Shown here one piece after another: positions 1-8,542 of a DNA stretch of 64,000 nt. Numbering within the stretch: position 1 is the first letter of the stretch; each line of letters starts with the position of its first letter. Source of the stretch: Capsaspora owczarzaki ATCC 30864 (Eukaryota > Opisthokonta > Filasterea); the NCBI RefSeq assembly GCF_000151315.2, contig NW_011887295.1, positions 248,001-312,000 of the forward strand, read 5' to 3'. Position numbers and translations under genes: made by a program. Below the pieces are notes generated by a model. The model was not told the DNA's origin. It did no database searches and saw only the letters and a list, made by a program, of their open reading frames with translations.

Positions 1-1
1 T

Positions 2-805
2 TACAAGGAGCGCAAGGCTCTGGCTGCCGGTCTGTCCGACGCCAAGACGGCCGTGCGCAAGCTCGATAACGTCTTTACGGTGCTGCTGTGCTTTATTCTC
101 TTGTTTGTGTGGCTCGCCATCCTCGGCGTCGACGTCACCAACTTTTTCCTGACGCTGTCCACCTTCTTGCTCGCCTTCACCTTTGTGTTTGGAAACTCTG
201 TCAAGGAGCTGTACGAGTCGGTGGTCTTTTTGTTTGTCAACCATCCGTTCGACGTTCAAGACCGCGTCTTTTTCAACAATGAGAATTGCTTTGTGACGGA
301 AATCCACCTGATGAACACTGTCTTTACGCGCTGGGACGGAATGGTGATTTCCTATCCCAACGCCGTGTTGAACAAGCTGCCGATTCAAAATGCTCGTCGG
401 TCGACCGACATGCTCGAGGTAATTGACCTGCAAATCCACGTCTCGACCCCGGCCGCCAAGATTGAGGAGATGCAAACGCGCTTTGCCACCTATCTGCGCG
501 AAACTGCTGCAGACTGGTATGCGCTGCCCGTCATCTTTTCCGTCGTTGAGCTCGAAAACACCAATCGTCTCAAGCTGTCTCTTGGTGGCAAGACACGCTT
601 CTCGTGGCAAGACGGTGGCGCCCGTGCCAAACGAAAGACGGATCTGATCATGTTCATGAAACGCGTTTGCGAGGAGCTTGACATTCACTACTATCAGCCC
701 GAAAGTCTGCTACATGCGCGAGTTCACTCCCAGGCACCGATGTCACAGCAACCCTCGTTTGAGCAATGGCAGCAGTACCAGCAGTTCCTCCAATGGCAGC
801 AGTTC

Positions 806-836
<31 letters not shown>

Positions 837-925
837 CGGTGGGCCCGCAGCCACCCATGGGAATGGCGCCTTTCGCCTCAGCCGGAGGTCAGCAATTTGA
901 CTTTGCTCCCGAACCCAAGTGGTGA
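2..925 (+). CDS. MscS-like mechanosensitive ion channel, C-terminal part (5' end outside window)
   Basis: The frame is open from base 2 to the TGA at 923-925, so the gene starts to the left of the window. Two hydrophobic segments are visible near residues 20-40 and 45-63 of the visible part; the second runs into FGNSVKELYESVVFLFVNHP followed by FDVQDRV, the arrangement of the pore helix and start of the cytoplasmic beta domain in MscS/MSL channels. A cytoplasmic alpha/beta region follows and the tail is glutamine-rich (a CAG/CAA run at about 745-835). Known family role: tension-gated channel that relieves osmotic stress in plasma or organelle membranes. No intron is seen in this part. The EF-hand found in many eukaryotic members would lie upstream and cannot be checked. 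Family call is fairly sure; membrane location is not known. Confidence 0.8.
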
Positions 926-1339
926 AAAAAAATGGACAGCAATTCCAGAGGCTTTTGTTTGTTTGTTTGTTTGTTGCATGTTGGGTGGCTTTTTTTGAGT
1001 ATTCTATTGGTTGGTTTTATTCCAATACTGTACTACGTAGAATCTATATCTCTCATCTTGACCCAAAATCTCGTTCAACGTATCCGACATAAAGCGAATC
1101 GCATCGCACCAGCGATTCCAACCAAAAAAGAAAAAGAAAGAAAACAAAAGGACTGCTTAAAAAAAAAAAAACTCTAGACGGGGTCGGTTTGTATCCATAT
1201 TCGCATTAGTATTCATTATTAGCAACATCCAAATTATTGCTGCTGATCACAACGATGCGAAATTCGAGTTTTTGGGTGCAGTTTCTGTTTTGGATGATGG
1301 GTTGGCGGACTTCATCTTCGATTTGCCCTGTCACCAGTC
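926..1339. other. intergenic, 3' flank of channel gene
   Basis: No coding signal. It holds GTTT repeats (956-975) and an A-rich stretch (1125-1170). Nothing else recognised. Confidence 0.6.
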
Positions 1340-1411
1340 TCGAGCATAGTTCAGTAGTAGAATTTTCCGTTTGGGTCGGAAGGGTCGTGGGTTCAATCCC
1401 CACTGCTCCCC
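1340..1411 (+). tRNA. tRNA-Pro (anticodon UGG), possibly degenerate
   Basis: A cloverleaf can be drawn. Anticodon stem TTCCG/CGGAA (1365-1369/1377-1381) encloses loop TTTGGGT, giving anticodon TGG at 1372-1374 followed by G, the usual proline loop. The T arm GTGGG-TTCAATC-CCCAC (1387-1403) is perfect. A box TAGTTCAGTAG (1347-1357) and B box GGTTCAATCC fit the Pol III consensus. A T6 tract follows at once. Oddities: acceptor pairs 1:72 and 2:71 are mismatched (T-C and C-C) while pairs 3-7 match, and the D loop lacks the usual GG. It could be a real tRNA whose 5' end is repaired after transcription, or a decaying copy. Confidence 0.7.
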
Positions 1412-1414
1412 TAA

Positions 1415-1420
1415 TTTTTT
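1415..1420 (+). terminator. Pol III T-run terminator of the tRNA
   Basis: Six T residues begin four bases after the tRNA discriminator base, followed further on by more T runs (1441-1490). Confidence 0.65.
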
Positions 1421-1616
1421 GCCGATTTTTCTTTCGTGTTTTTTTTTAAGTTTGTTTTTTTGTTTTTTTGAGGGTTTTTTTTTTTCATTGATCATCTGTT
1501 CAGCACGGACAAAACAACCATAACAAAAAAAAACCATCGCCAATTCGAAAATCAATGAAGAGATCAAAGGTGAAAGGGGAAAAAGAAAACCACGAAAGTG
1601 GTTTGCGAGCAGAAGC

Positions 1617-1623
1617 AAAAAAA
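1617..1623 (-). terminator. Pol III terminator of the 5S gene
   Basis: Seven consecutive A on the plus strand (T7 on the transcript strand) begin one base after the 5S 3' end. Confidence 0.8.
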
Positions 1624-1624
1624 G

Positions 1625-1743
1625 AGTTACAACAAGCAGTATTCCCGCGTGGTCTCCCACCGCAGTACTAACTACTCTCATGGTGGTTTAACTTCGCAGA
1701 GCGGAACGGGATGCGGTGCATTCCACCAGATATGGCCGTAACT
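1625..1743 (-). rRNA. 5S ribosomal RNA
   Basis: Read on the minus strand the 119 nt begin AGTTACGGCCATA and end TTGTAACT, so the two ends pair to form helix I. Internal landmarks shared with eukaryotic 5S rRNA are GAAGTTAA near the middle, TTAGTACTGCGGTGGGAGAC (with the conserved GGGAGACCAC) and GGGAATACTG near the 3' end. These cover the internal control region for TFIIIA. A run of seven A on the plus strand directly after it is the Pol III terminator. 5S RNA is part of the large ribosomal subunit. A single copy is seen here rather than a tandem array, next to a tRNA on the opposite strand. I am very sure of the call; the ends may be off by one or two bases. Confidence 0.95.
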
Positions 1744-1803
1744 GAAATACGGCAGTTGGGTGTTTGATTCATATGTGAACGTGTTGTTCTGAGAGCAGTT
1801 GAC

Positions 1804-1852
1804 TGTGTGTGTCTATCGGTCGGTCACTGCGTCCGCGCTTCGCGTATCCGCC
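1804..1852 (+). repeat. left terminal inverted repeat
   Basis: Pairs with 3094-3142 on the opposite strand over 49 bp. Confidence 0.8.
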
Positions 1853-2515
1853 GAAGGGTTCGGTTTTTGATTGAAATTGTACTGTACTGCGATGACAAGC
1901 ACAACCATTGATGCACAATGAGCATGCCCAAATGCGAAATCGAACTAGAACCGCCAGATTCCGTAGTTGTCTTCAAACACGAACACGCCCGATTTCCAGC
2001 GATACAAAGCAACTACAGCGATGAGATCGGGGTTGAGTTGCTCAAACGAAATTTGAAGTTGGACATGAATTTGGATTGGGCTTTGGATGTCGCTTTGAAG
2101 GACGCAGGCTCCTCCGGTAACGTTGGATGAGAAACCAAAGAACAGCGGAACGTTAGTAAATTCACGCGAGCTCAAAAGGAACGCATTTCGGTGGTTGAGA
2201 GACAACCGATACAACAATCGAGACTCGTCCGTCACATCACGAAGGCACAAGGAACGAGATTTCGTGGACGTCGCGAGCCGTCTCAGCCAGTCAAACACAC
2301 GCTCTTGGTTCACACGCTCCTGGTTCACACGCTGGCTCAAACGTGCGTGGTTCGTCAATGCTGAAAACAAACAATCGAGTCAGCGAAATGAAACAAAGCA
2401 AACAAAAAAACAAGGATCGCTGTCGCAATCAATCGAGGAATACTGACCCGAATGCGCTTCAGTCAGCTCATCTCCATCATCTGTACTCATTCTCTCTAGA
2501 GCGCGACTTGGCAGG

Positions 2516-3148
2516 CTAATTTTGTAAAGCGTTGATCTCCGCAGCAGAGGCGAATTGTTGTGGAGTGGCGGGCGGCGGAACGATGAGCGAAAAAGCCGAG
2601 ATCGGCTGCACGTTCGTCGTGTCAATTGGGGTTGGGTTCGGAAGCGGTGGCTGGTTTGGGTGTTTACGAATAACCGCAAAAGCTTCCGCAAAAGCTTTTG
2701 TTTGGTCTTCAGAAGAGAGCAGCCCTTGAAGCGAGAGGCAGAGGCTGATGAGCAGGGATGAGCCGATGGCGATAAGAATGTCCTTCTCGGAGTCTGCTAA
2801 AGTCGCAGCTCTCGCCAACGTGCCGATAGCTACAACGATTTGCACAGTGATAACAACAACGAGAGTCCCAACACGGTGCTTGGACACAAAAAGGGCGAAA
2901 GGGTTAAAAAAAAACAAGAAAACAGCAGAGATTTTTTCCAAACAAAACGAGAGAATGGCAAAGATGACCGAAAAACTTTTTATAATTTCTTCTCTTTTTT
3001 TTTTTTTTTGACCTAACCTAACTAACTTGCTAACATAAAAAAAAGAAGGGATATGGGATTTGTTAGTCGTTTTGAAAATATAAAACCGCCGGAGGCGGAT
3101 ACGCGAAGCGCGGAACGCAGTGACCGACCGATAGACACACACTGACAT
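2516..3148 (-). CDS. hypothetical two-pass membrane protein inside the inverted-repeat element
   Basis: An open frame of about 210 codons on the minus strand ends ...FASAAEINALQN. I do not recognise it. The latter part has two hydrophobic segments, one around GTLVVVITVQIVVAIGTLA and one around ILIAIGSSLLISLCL, followed by a proline-rich tail (NQPPLPNPTPID). The first ATG lies within the terminal repeat and runs past the element end, so the true start is probably further in or in another exon. The first 70 residues include A/T-rich translated noncoding sequence. It may be a cargo gene of the element or chance. No catalytic residues of a transposase are seen. Confidence 0.3.
   Translation of the reverse strand: MSVCVYRSVTAFRASRIRLRRFYIFKTTNKSHIPSFFYVSKLVRLGQKKKKREEIIKSFSVIFAILSFCLEKISAVFLFFFNPFALFVSKHRVGTLVVVITVQIVVAIGTLARAATLADSEKDILIAIGSSLLISLCLSLQGLLSSEDQTKAFAEAFAVIRKHPNQPPLPNPTPIDTTNVQPISAFSLIVPPPATPQQFASAAEINALQN
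3094..3142 (-). repeat. right terminal inverted repeat
   Basis: Reverse complement of 1804-1852 with a one-base indel near the middle. Confidence 0.8.
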
Positions 3149-3944
3149 TTCTGTTGTTGCTGGCTGCGATGCCGGGTGCTTTTTGTTGATTTCTTCGTGA
3201 AAATATGCTCATAATATTCTATGTGTTCGATATATCAGGACCCAAAGTCGCGTTCGGCACGCAGTCCTCAAGCAACAAACCGATAACAAAGCAACAGGAT
3301 TTGCTGGACGAAAGGCAAAGGTTTGAATGTCAAGCATTGGATTGCTAAAACGATGTGAGCAAGAAGAAACACAGTAATTAGTATGAATACTCATGCATTA
3401 ACAAGACAATAACATGCAGATCATTCTCCGCGAAAGAGCAACAGTGCAAAGTGGATGCTAGACTGAGAACTGGACGTGCAGAGCGAGCTGCAAAAGCCGA
3501 ACAACGCCCGCGCCTTGCCATTCCCAACAAACGCCTCCAGCGCGATGAAATTTTATCGCCAACCAATTAATACACATGATGCATGAGGTGTGGCATGCGT
3601 GCTTGCGTGTTTAATCGTATCGGCGTGCCGTTCGTCAGACCACTTTGGGTTTCGTCTGATGGTTTTCGTGATGGCATCTCCACCGACCTCCACCGACCTC
3701 CACCGACCTCCACCGACCTCCAACGACCTCCAACGACCTCCAACGACCTCCAAAAGGCACACTGGGCTCCACTGCCCATGGACGCATGCTGCGGCGCGAT
3801 TTTTCGTTGACGAATTTGGCGGTTGGTGTAAATCTTGGCAAACCTCAATGTACATCTGGCACCCCCAGCACATTTTCGCTACGTTTTATTTGTTTTTATT
3901 TTTGTTGAGACACTCATCATTTTTTTTACTTGACACACTTACGA
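3147..3944. other. intergenic region upstream of the carnitine carrier
   Basis: No gene seen. It contains a short tandem repeat (3678-3752). The last 100 bases are T-rich ahead of the carrier start codon. Confidence 0.6.
3678..3752 (+). repeat. 10-bp tandem repeat
   Basis: Four copies of CTCCACCGAC are followed by three copies of CTCCAACGAC and a partial copy. The change of one base is shared by all later copies, which shows local spreading of a variant. Confidence 0.9.
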
Positions 3945-4375
3945 ATGGTTGACTGGGCGCAGTTGGAGAAGGAGGCAGCCAGCCACGGCCTGCTTTGGAA
4001 CTTTGCATACAAGGTTGCTCGGCCCGCAAAGCCGCGCGATGGGCCTCCGTCGTCGCTCAAGAACCTCCTCGCCGGCAGCTTTGGCGGCATCTGCCTCGTT
4101 GCTGCTGGCCACCCGCTCGACACGATCAAGGTCCGCCTGCAGACGCAAACGGTCGTTGCCGGGCAGGCGCCAATGTACACTGGTAAAGGCCATCATCATC
4201 ACACGATTTTTCCAAACTCCAAAACCGACAGCCGTTCCTCACGGCAGCCCAAACGTGCAACGTGCTGTTTTTGTTTTCGACCAAATGCCCAAGCGGCAGC
4301 AGCGTGAGCGACCGCACAGTGCCCAGAGTGAGGAGGCTGGCGACTGAAGGGCAGAAGACTCATTGTTGAGATCCC

Positions 4376-4408
<33 letters not shown>

Positions 4409-4650
4409 CTTCCTTTCCGTCGTCTTCTTCGTCTCTCTCTTTGTCCTTCTGATCGCGGCGTTCATCTGCTGTTGTGCTTGCTGCTTGTTTCAGAAGCAGA
4501 TCACTGTGGTTTTCTCATCACTCCTTCTCTCTCTCAATCCAGCCATCGGCTTTTTCCACAGTGTCACCATTTATTTTTCATTTTTTATTTTCATTTCTAT
4601 TTATTTGTTTTGTTTGCTTCCGGTTTCGATTTCACGTGTGATTTTGTCTC

Positions 4651-4691
<41 letters not shown>

Positions 4692-5765
4692 CGATCGGCT
4701 GCTGTTTTATTTTGTTTTTTGAACTCTTCCCCCAACAAAGAGCATGCATTACAAAGTGCATTACAACGTGCATTACAAAGTGCAAAGAGAAACAAAACGC
4801 ATGATGGCGATATTTCAGCGAGAATGAAAACACGAACGTTTGACCACTGAGCGCGGTTTTGCTTCACAGTGGCAACCCAACCGCAATGTTCACTCAGTCG
4901 CAATGTCATCACTCAACTCACGCTGCGACGACTTGGAAACAAGCATCAAACAAAATGGGCGATACAAACATCTTGAACCCTTACTCACCATCCTCTCACC
5001 ATTTCTTCAGGTGGCTTGGACTGCTTCCGCAAGATTGTCGCGCGCGAGGGCTTCTCGGGCTTGTACCGTGGCATGCTTGCGCCGCTGCTTGGTGTCACCC
5101 CCATGTACGCCATCTGCTTTGTCGGTTATGACATTGGCCAACGCATCCAGCGCAAGACGCCCACCGAGCGTCTCTCGCTCCTGCAACTGTTCAACGCTGG
5201 CTGCATCTCGGGTGTCTTCACCACGGCTGTGATGGTCCCCGGCGAGCGTGTCAAGTGCATTCTCCAAATCCAAGGCGCTCAGGTTTCGCAAGGCATTGCA
5301 CCCAAGTACTCTGGCCCCAAGGACGTGTTTGTCAAGGTCTACGCCGAGTCGGGCATTCGTGGCATTTACAAGGGCACTGTCGCTACTTTGCTTCGTGACG
5401 TTCCCGGATCTGGTGCGTACTTTGGCGCATACGAGTACCTGAAGCGCACCCTCTCCAAGGACGGCTCTGGCCAAAACCTCCGCATGCACGAGGCGCTGTT
5501 TGCCGGTGGCATGGCTGGCATTGCCAACTGGTGCGTCTCCATCCCTGCCGACGTCCTCAAGTCCCGCCTGCAGACTGCCCCCGACGGCACCTATCCGAAC
5601 GGCCTCCGCGACGTCTTCCGCACCCTTGTCCGCAACGAGGGCTACCTTGCGCTGTACAAGGGCATCGGCCCAGTCATGCTTCGTGCCTTCCCTGCCAACG
5701 CTGCCATGTTTGGCGGTTATGAGTTTATGCTCAACCAGTTGTACGAGTTCTTCCCCAACCTTTAA
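3945..5765 (+). CDS. SLC25A20: mitochondrial carnitine/acylcarnitine carrier (SLC25A20-like)
   Basis: Model: join(3945..4182, 5011..5765), 330 residues. The exon junction splits a Gly codon (G|GT) with donor GTAAAG and acceptor TTCTTCAG. Three mitochondrial-carrier repeats are present, each with the PxD/ExxK signature: [24 protein letters not shown] and [13 protein letters not shown]. These match the animal and fungal carnitine/acylcarnitine translocase almost word for word, as does [20 protein letters not shown]. The protein sits in the inner mitochondrial membrane and exchanges acylcarnitine for carnitine to feed beta-oxidation. No cleavable presequence is expected in the family. ATG at 3945 is the first in frame and gives the normal family length (about 300). 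Gene symbol by similarity. The 828-nt intron is unusually long for this window. Confidence 0.93.
4183..5010 (+). other. long first intron of the carnitine carrier
   Basis: GTAAAG...TTCTTCAG. It contains two long T tracts (about 4379-4408 and 4651-4689) and a short tandem repeat GCATTACAA(A/C)GT (4743-4783). Confidence 0.8.
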
Positions 5766-5986
5766 AAAACGTTGGCCATTGTGTTTTGTTTTGAAAAAAA
5801 AGAAAAATTAACAAACTCCTGTGTTTTCTTTTTGTGTGATTCCTGTCATTGTCAAATTGATTTCGATTTTATTCTTCTACGCCTCACTGTGCCTCAATGT
5901 GCTCTTTTAGCCACTTGTTGCTTGAATCAAAACAACAACATTCTCATACCAGCCCCATTCCTCAATTCCATTCACTCTCGCGTTCG

Positions 5987-8096
5987 ATGGCAACTCGACA
6001 AACTCCGTTGACTTGCAACGGACACACGCGACCGGTGGTTGATCTGGCGTTCAGCCCAGTCACCTCGGACGGCTACTTCCTCATCAGCGCCTGCAAAGGT
6101 ATGTCACTCTACGCTTGTCTGACATCCCATCGAGCGCGGGACGACGACACCAAAGGTGGATGGGGTTGCTGGATTTTTGGTTGAGCTCGAGTGTTTTAGC
6201 ACGGCGCACGCGGAGCCAGCCAGAATTTTCGTTCTCGGACGGCACTCGCGCGCGAACATATTCCCGACCACGAGCACCAGCACAGCAGCAGCAGCAGCAG
6301 CAGCAGCGAGTCCATCTGGCTCATTGGGCTGTGAACATGGTCGATGGCGTTGGGTTGGATGAAGGAAGCAAGGGAAGGGAATTGTGGATTTGGTTCGCCA
6401 TGTGCTCTACTCTGCTTCGGTTCGTCCTCATCCTCAGTCATCCTCAGTCATCCGCCTCTTCCTCTGATCGTCTGGAGATGCAATGAATTAGACAAGTGGT
6501 ATCCATGAAATTGAGATGCATGCACTGACTTGTTTGTTTTTTCGTCCCCCTTCCCGTTTTGTTTGGTTGTGCTAAATTGTTCAGATGGCAAGCCGATGCT
6601 CAGAGTCGGTCAGACTGGCGATTGGATTGGCACGTTTGACGGGCACAAGGGCGCCGTTTGGGCAGCTCGCCTCAACCATACAGCAACACGGGCAGCCACT
6701 GGATCAGCCGATTTCACTGCGTAAGGCAGATGAGTTCTTTGATGTGGAAATAGGAGGATGGAGATTGGAGGAACGTTTATCGAAAACCCAATTCGGTACT
6801 GGTATCATCCACCTCATTCTTTACAAGGCTGCTCTGGCAAATACAAGCCCAGCGATGGCAGCAGCGTCCTAGAGGAGGGTTGAGACGCTTCAAAGGTGCT
6901 TTCGAATCAACTAATTTCTGACTCACTCTTCTCCTTTGAATGCAAACTTGACAGAAAAATCTGGGATGCCATTGCTGGAACTGAAATGTATTCGTTTGCC
7001 CACAAGCACATTGTTCGAACGGTCGAGTTCTCCAAGGTAGCCGCTTGTGGAATCTTACAAAATCCTTTGTTGTTGCATCTCTTTGTTGCACTGCACCTCT
7101 TTGCGACATATCTCACTTGGCTCGCCTCGGTTAACATTTCATGGTGATCCAGGACGCATCAAAACTCGCAACAGGCAGTGCAGAAAAGAAAATCCGATTG
7201 TTTGACTTGCAGCGGCCTGAAGCGGAGCCAGTGATTTTCGATGGCTTGACCGCTACCGCGCGTGTGGCCATGTTTGTGAACAATGATTCAATGCTTTTAA
7301 CCGCTGCGGAAGACAGCTGCATTCGGTAAGACTTGCGAAGCGGCGGATTATATTTGCTCCCCCGAGGTTTTGAGCAATGTCCAACTCACCGCTTCCACTC
7401 AAATTCACCGCGCGTAGGCTATGGGATTTGCGTACTCGGCAAGAAGAAAGGGTCATTCCCCTTGATGCGTCTGCCACCAGCGTGGAGGTCTCTGCGGACG
7501 GCCAAATCATGACCGTCGCACATGGACACAGCATCAGCTTCTTCAACATGCAGACGTGAGTGCACGTTGATCGTCGACAGGACTTGCCCTGCATGTGCTC
7601 CAACTTATCTTTTGCTTTCCTCTTTGTGGAAATCCTTCATTGCCTTGAATGGTTGGATGGCAGATTTGAGAAAATCAAGTCCATCACGCACACTTCGCCA
7701 TTGTACTCTGCCTCTCTTCACGGCAGCAAAACCAAGTTTGTTGCGGGCGGCAATGATTTCTACCTACACGTTTATGACTACGAGACTCTCCGCGAAATTG
7801 GTATGTAGCGAACTTTTCGTCGTCACCCGTTGCTCCCGAACCGGATGAAGAGCGGTGCTTGTGACAACACCACATAGACTGATCCGGTATGTTCCAAATG
7901 CATCACAGAAACACACAAGGGTCACCATGGACCAGTGCACTGCGTGCGATTCTCGCCTGACGGCGAGCTTTACGCGTCTGGATCAGAGGATGGCACCGTG
8001 CGGCTATGGCAGACCGATGTAGGGAAGGAGTATGGCCTGTGGAAGTTTACTACCTCCTCAGGATCCTCTTCCTCAACAGCTCCAGTCGATGCATGA
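5987..8096 (+). CDS. STRAP: STRAP-like WD40 protein
   Basis: Model: join(5987..6098, 6585..6720, 6955..7036, 7153..7325, 7418..7555, 7664..7800, 7909..8096); all phases close. The protein starts [20 protein letters not shown], nearly identical to animal STRAP (serine/threonine kinase receptor-associated protein, Unrip). Later matches are DTGDWIGTF-like [46 protein letters not shown] and [20 protein letters not shown]. The WD repeats should make one seven-bladed propeller. Known roles of the family: assembly of the SMN complex for snRNP biogenesis and modulation of TGF-beta receptor signalling; only the first is likely outside animals. The C-terminus is a short Ser-rich tail. The six introns are 96-486 nt; the first holds a (CAG)n run near 6285-6307. 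Confidence 0.93.
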
Positions 8097-8542
8097 TGTC
8101 AGCAATGTGCCGCATTTGTCTTGAATCTTGTTTTCGTGGTCTTCATTTTTCATTCCCCCCCCCCAATTCACGCAATCTAGTCCACTTTTGCATTCATCAT
8201 TCTCGGTACGTTATTTCCAGCTTATGCATACACACGTCTGAGAGGTGTATCGGATGAAGACTGGCCTGGCGCCAAATAAAGAGCGGAAATCCGATTGGTC
8301 AATCACCACGCGAGAGTGCGTTGTAACACAGCTCCCTGACCATGTAACAACTTCAATGATGATGGAACCGTTTTTATTCTTATTATTTTATTTCGGGAGG
8401 ACCGTCTCAAACGACCCGAAGTCCCCTGTTCATTTCCTGGCTGTTCTTTCAGTTTTTCGGATTTTCTTCAAAAGCATTGTTCAACAGATAATGTATGGGT
8501 GATTGTACCTTCACACTGACTCTCCTGCTCTCTATAGGCACC
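8097..8542. other. intergenic between STRAP and the AAA/TOPRIM gene
   Basis: No coding signal is seen. The sequence TCTCTATAG directly before 8538 could be a 3' splice site of a 5'-UTR intron of the next gene. Confidence 0.5.

Larger units (their letters stand above)
1804..3142. mobile_element. 1.34-kb DNA element with 49-bp terminal inverted repeats
   Basis: The left end (1804-1852, starting TGTGTGTGTCTATCGGTCGG) and the right end (3094-3142) are reverse complements over 49 bp apart from a one-base indel and a terminal difference. The element is flanked by TGAC at 1800-1803 and 3143-3146, a likely 4-bp target duplication. No transposase motif was recognised inside; it carries a minus-strand open frame for a membrane-type protein, several short frames and short internal direct repeats (near 2298-2335). 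It lies 60 bp upstream of the 5S gene. The high end-to-end identity suggests recent insertion or active maintenance. Superfamily unknown; it may be non-autonomous. Confidence 0.75.

Noticed and set aside
3009-3030. CCTAACCTAAC as telomere-type repeat
   Set aside because: Only about two units, inside an inverted-repeat element; not a telomere or clear interstitial telomere array.
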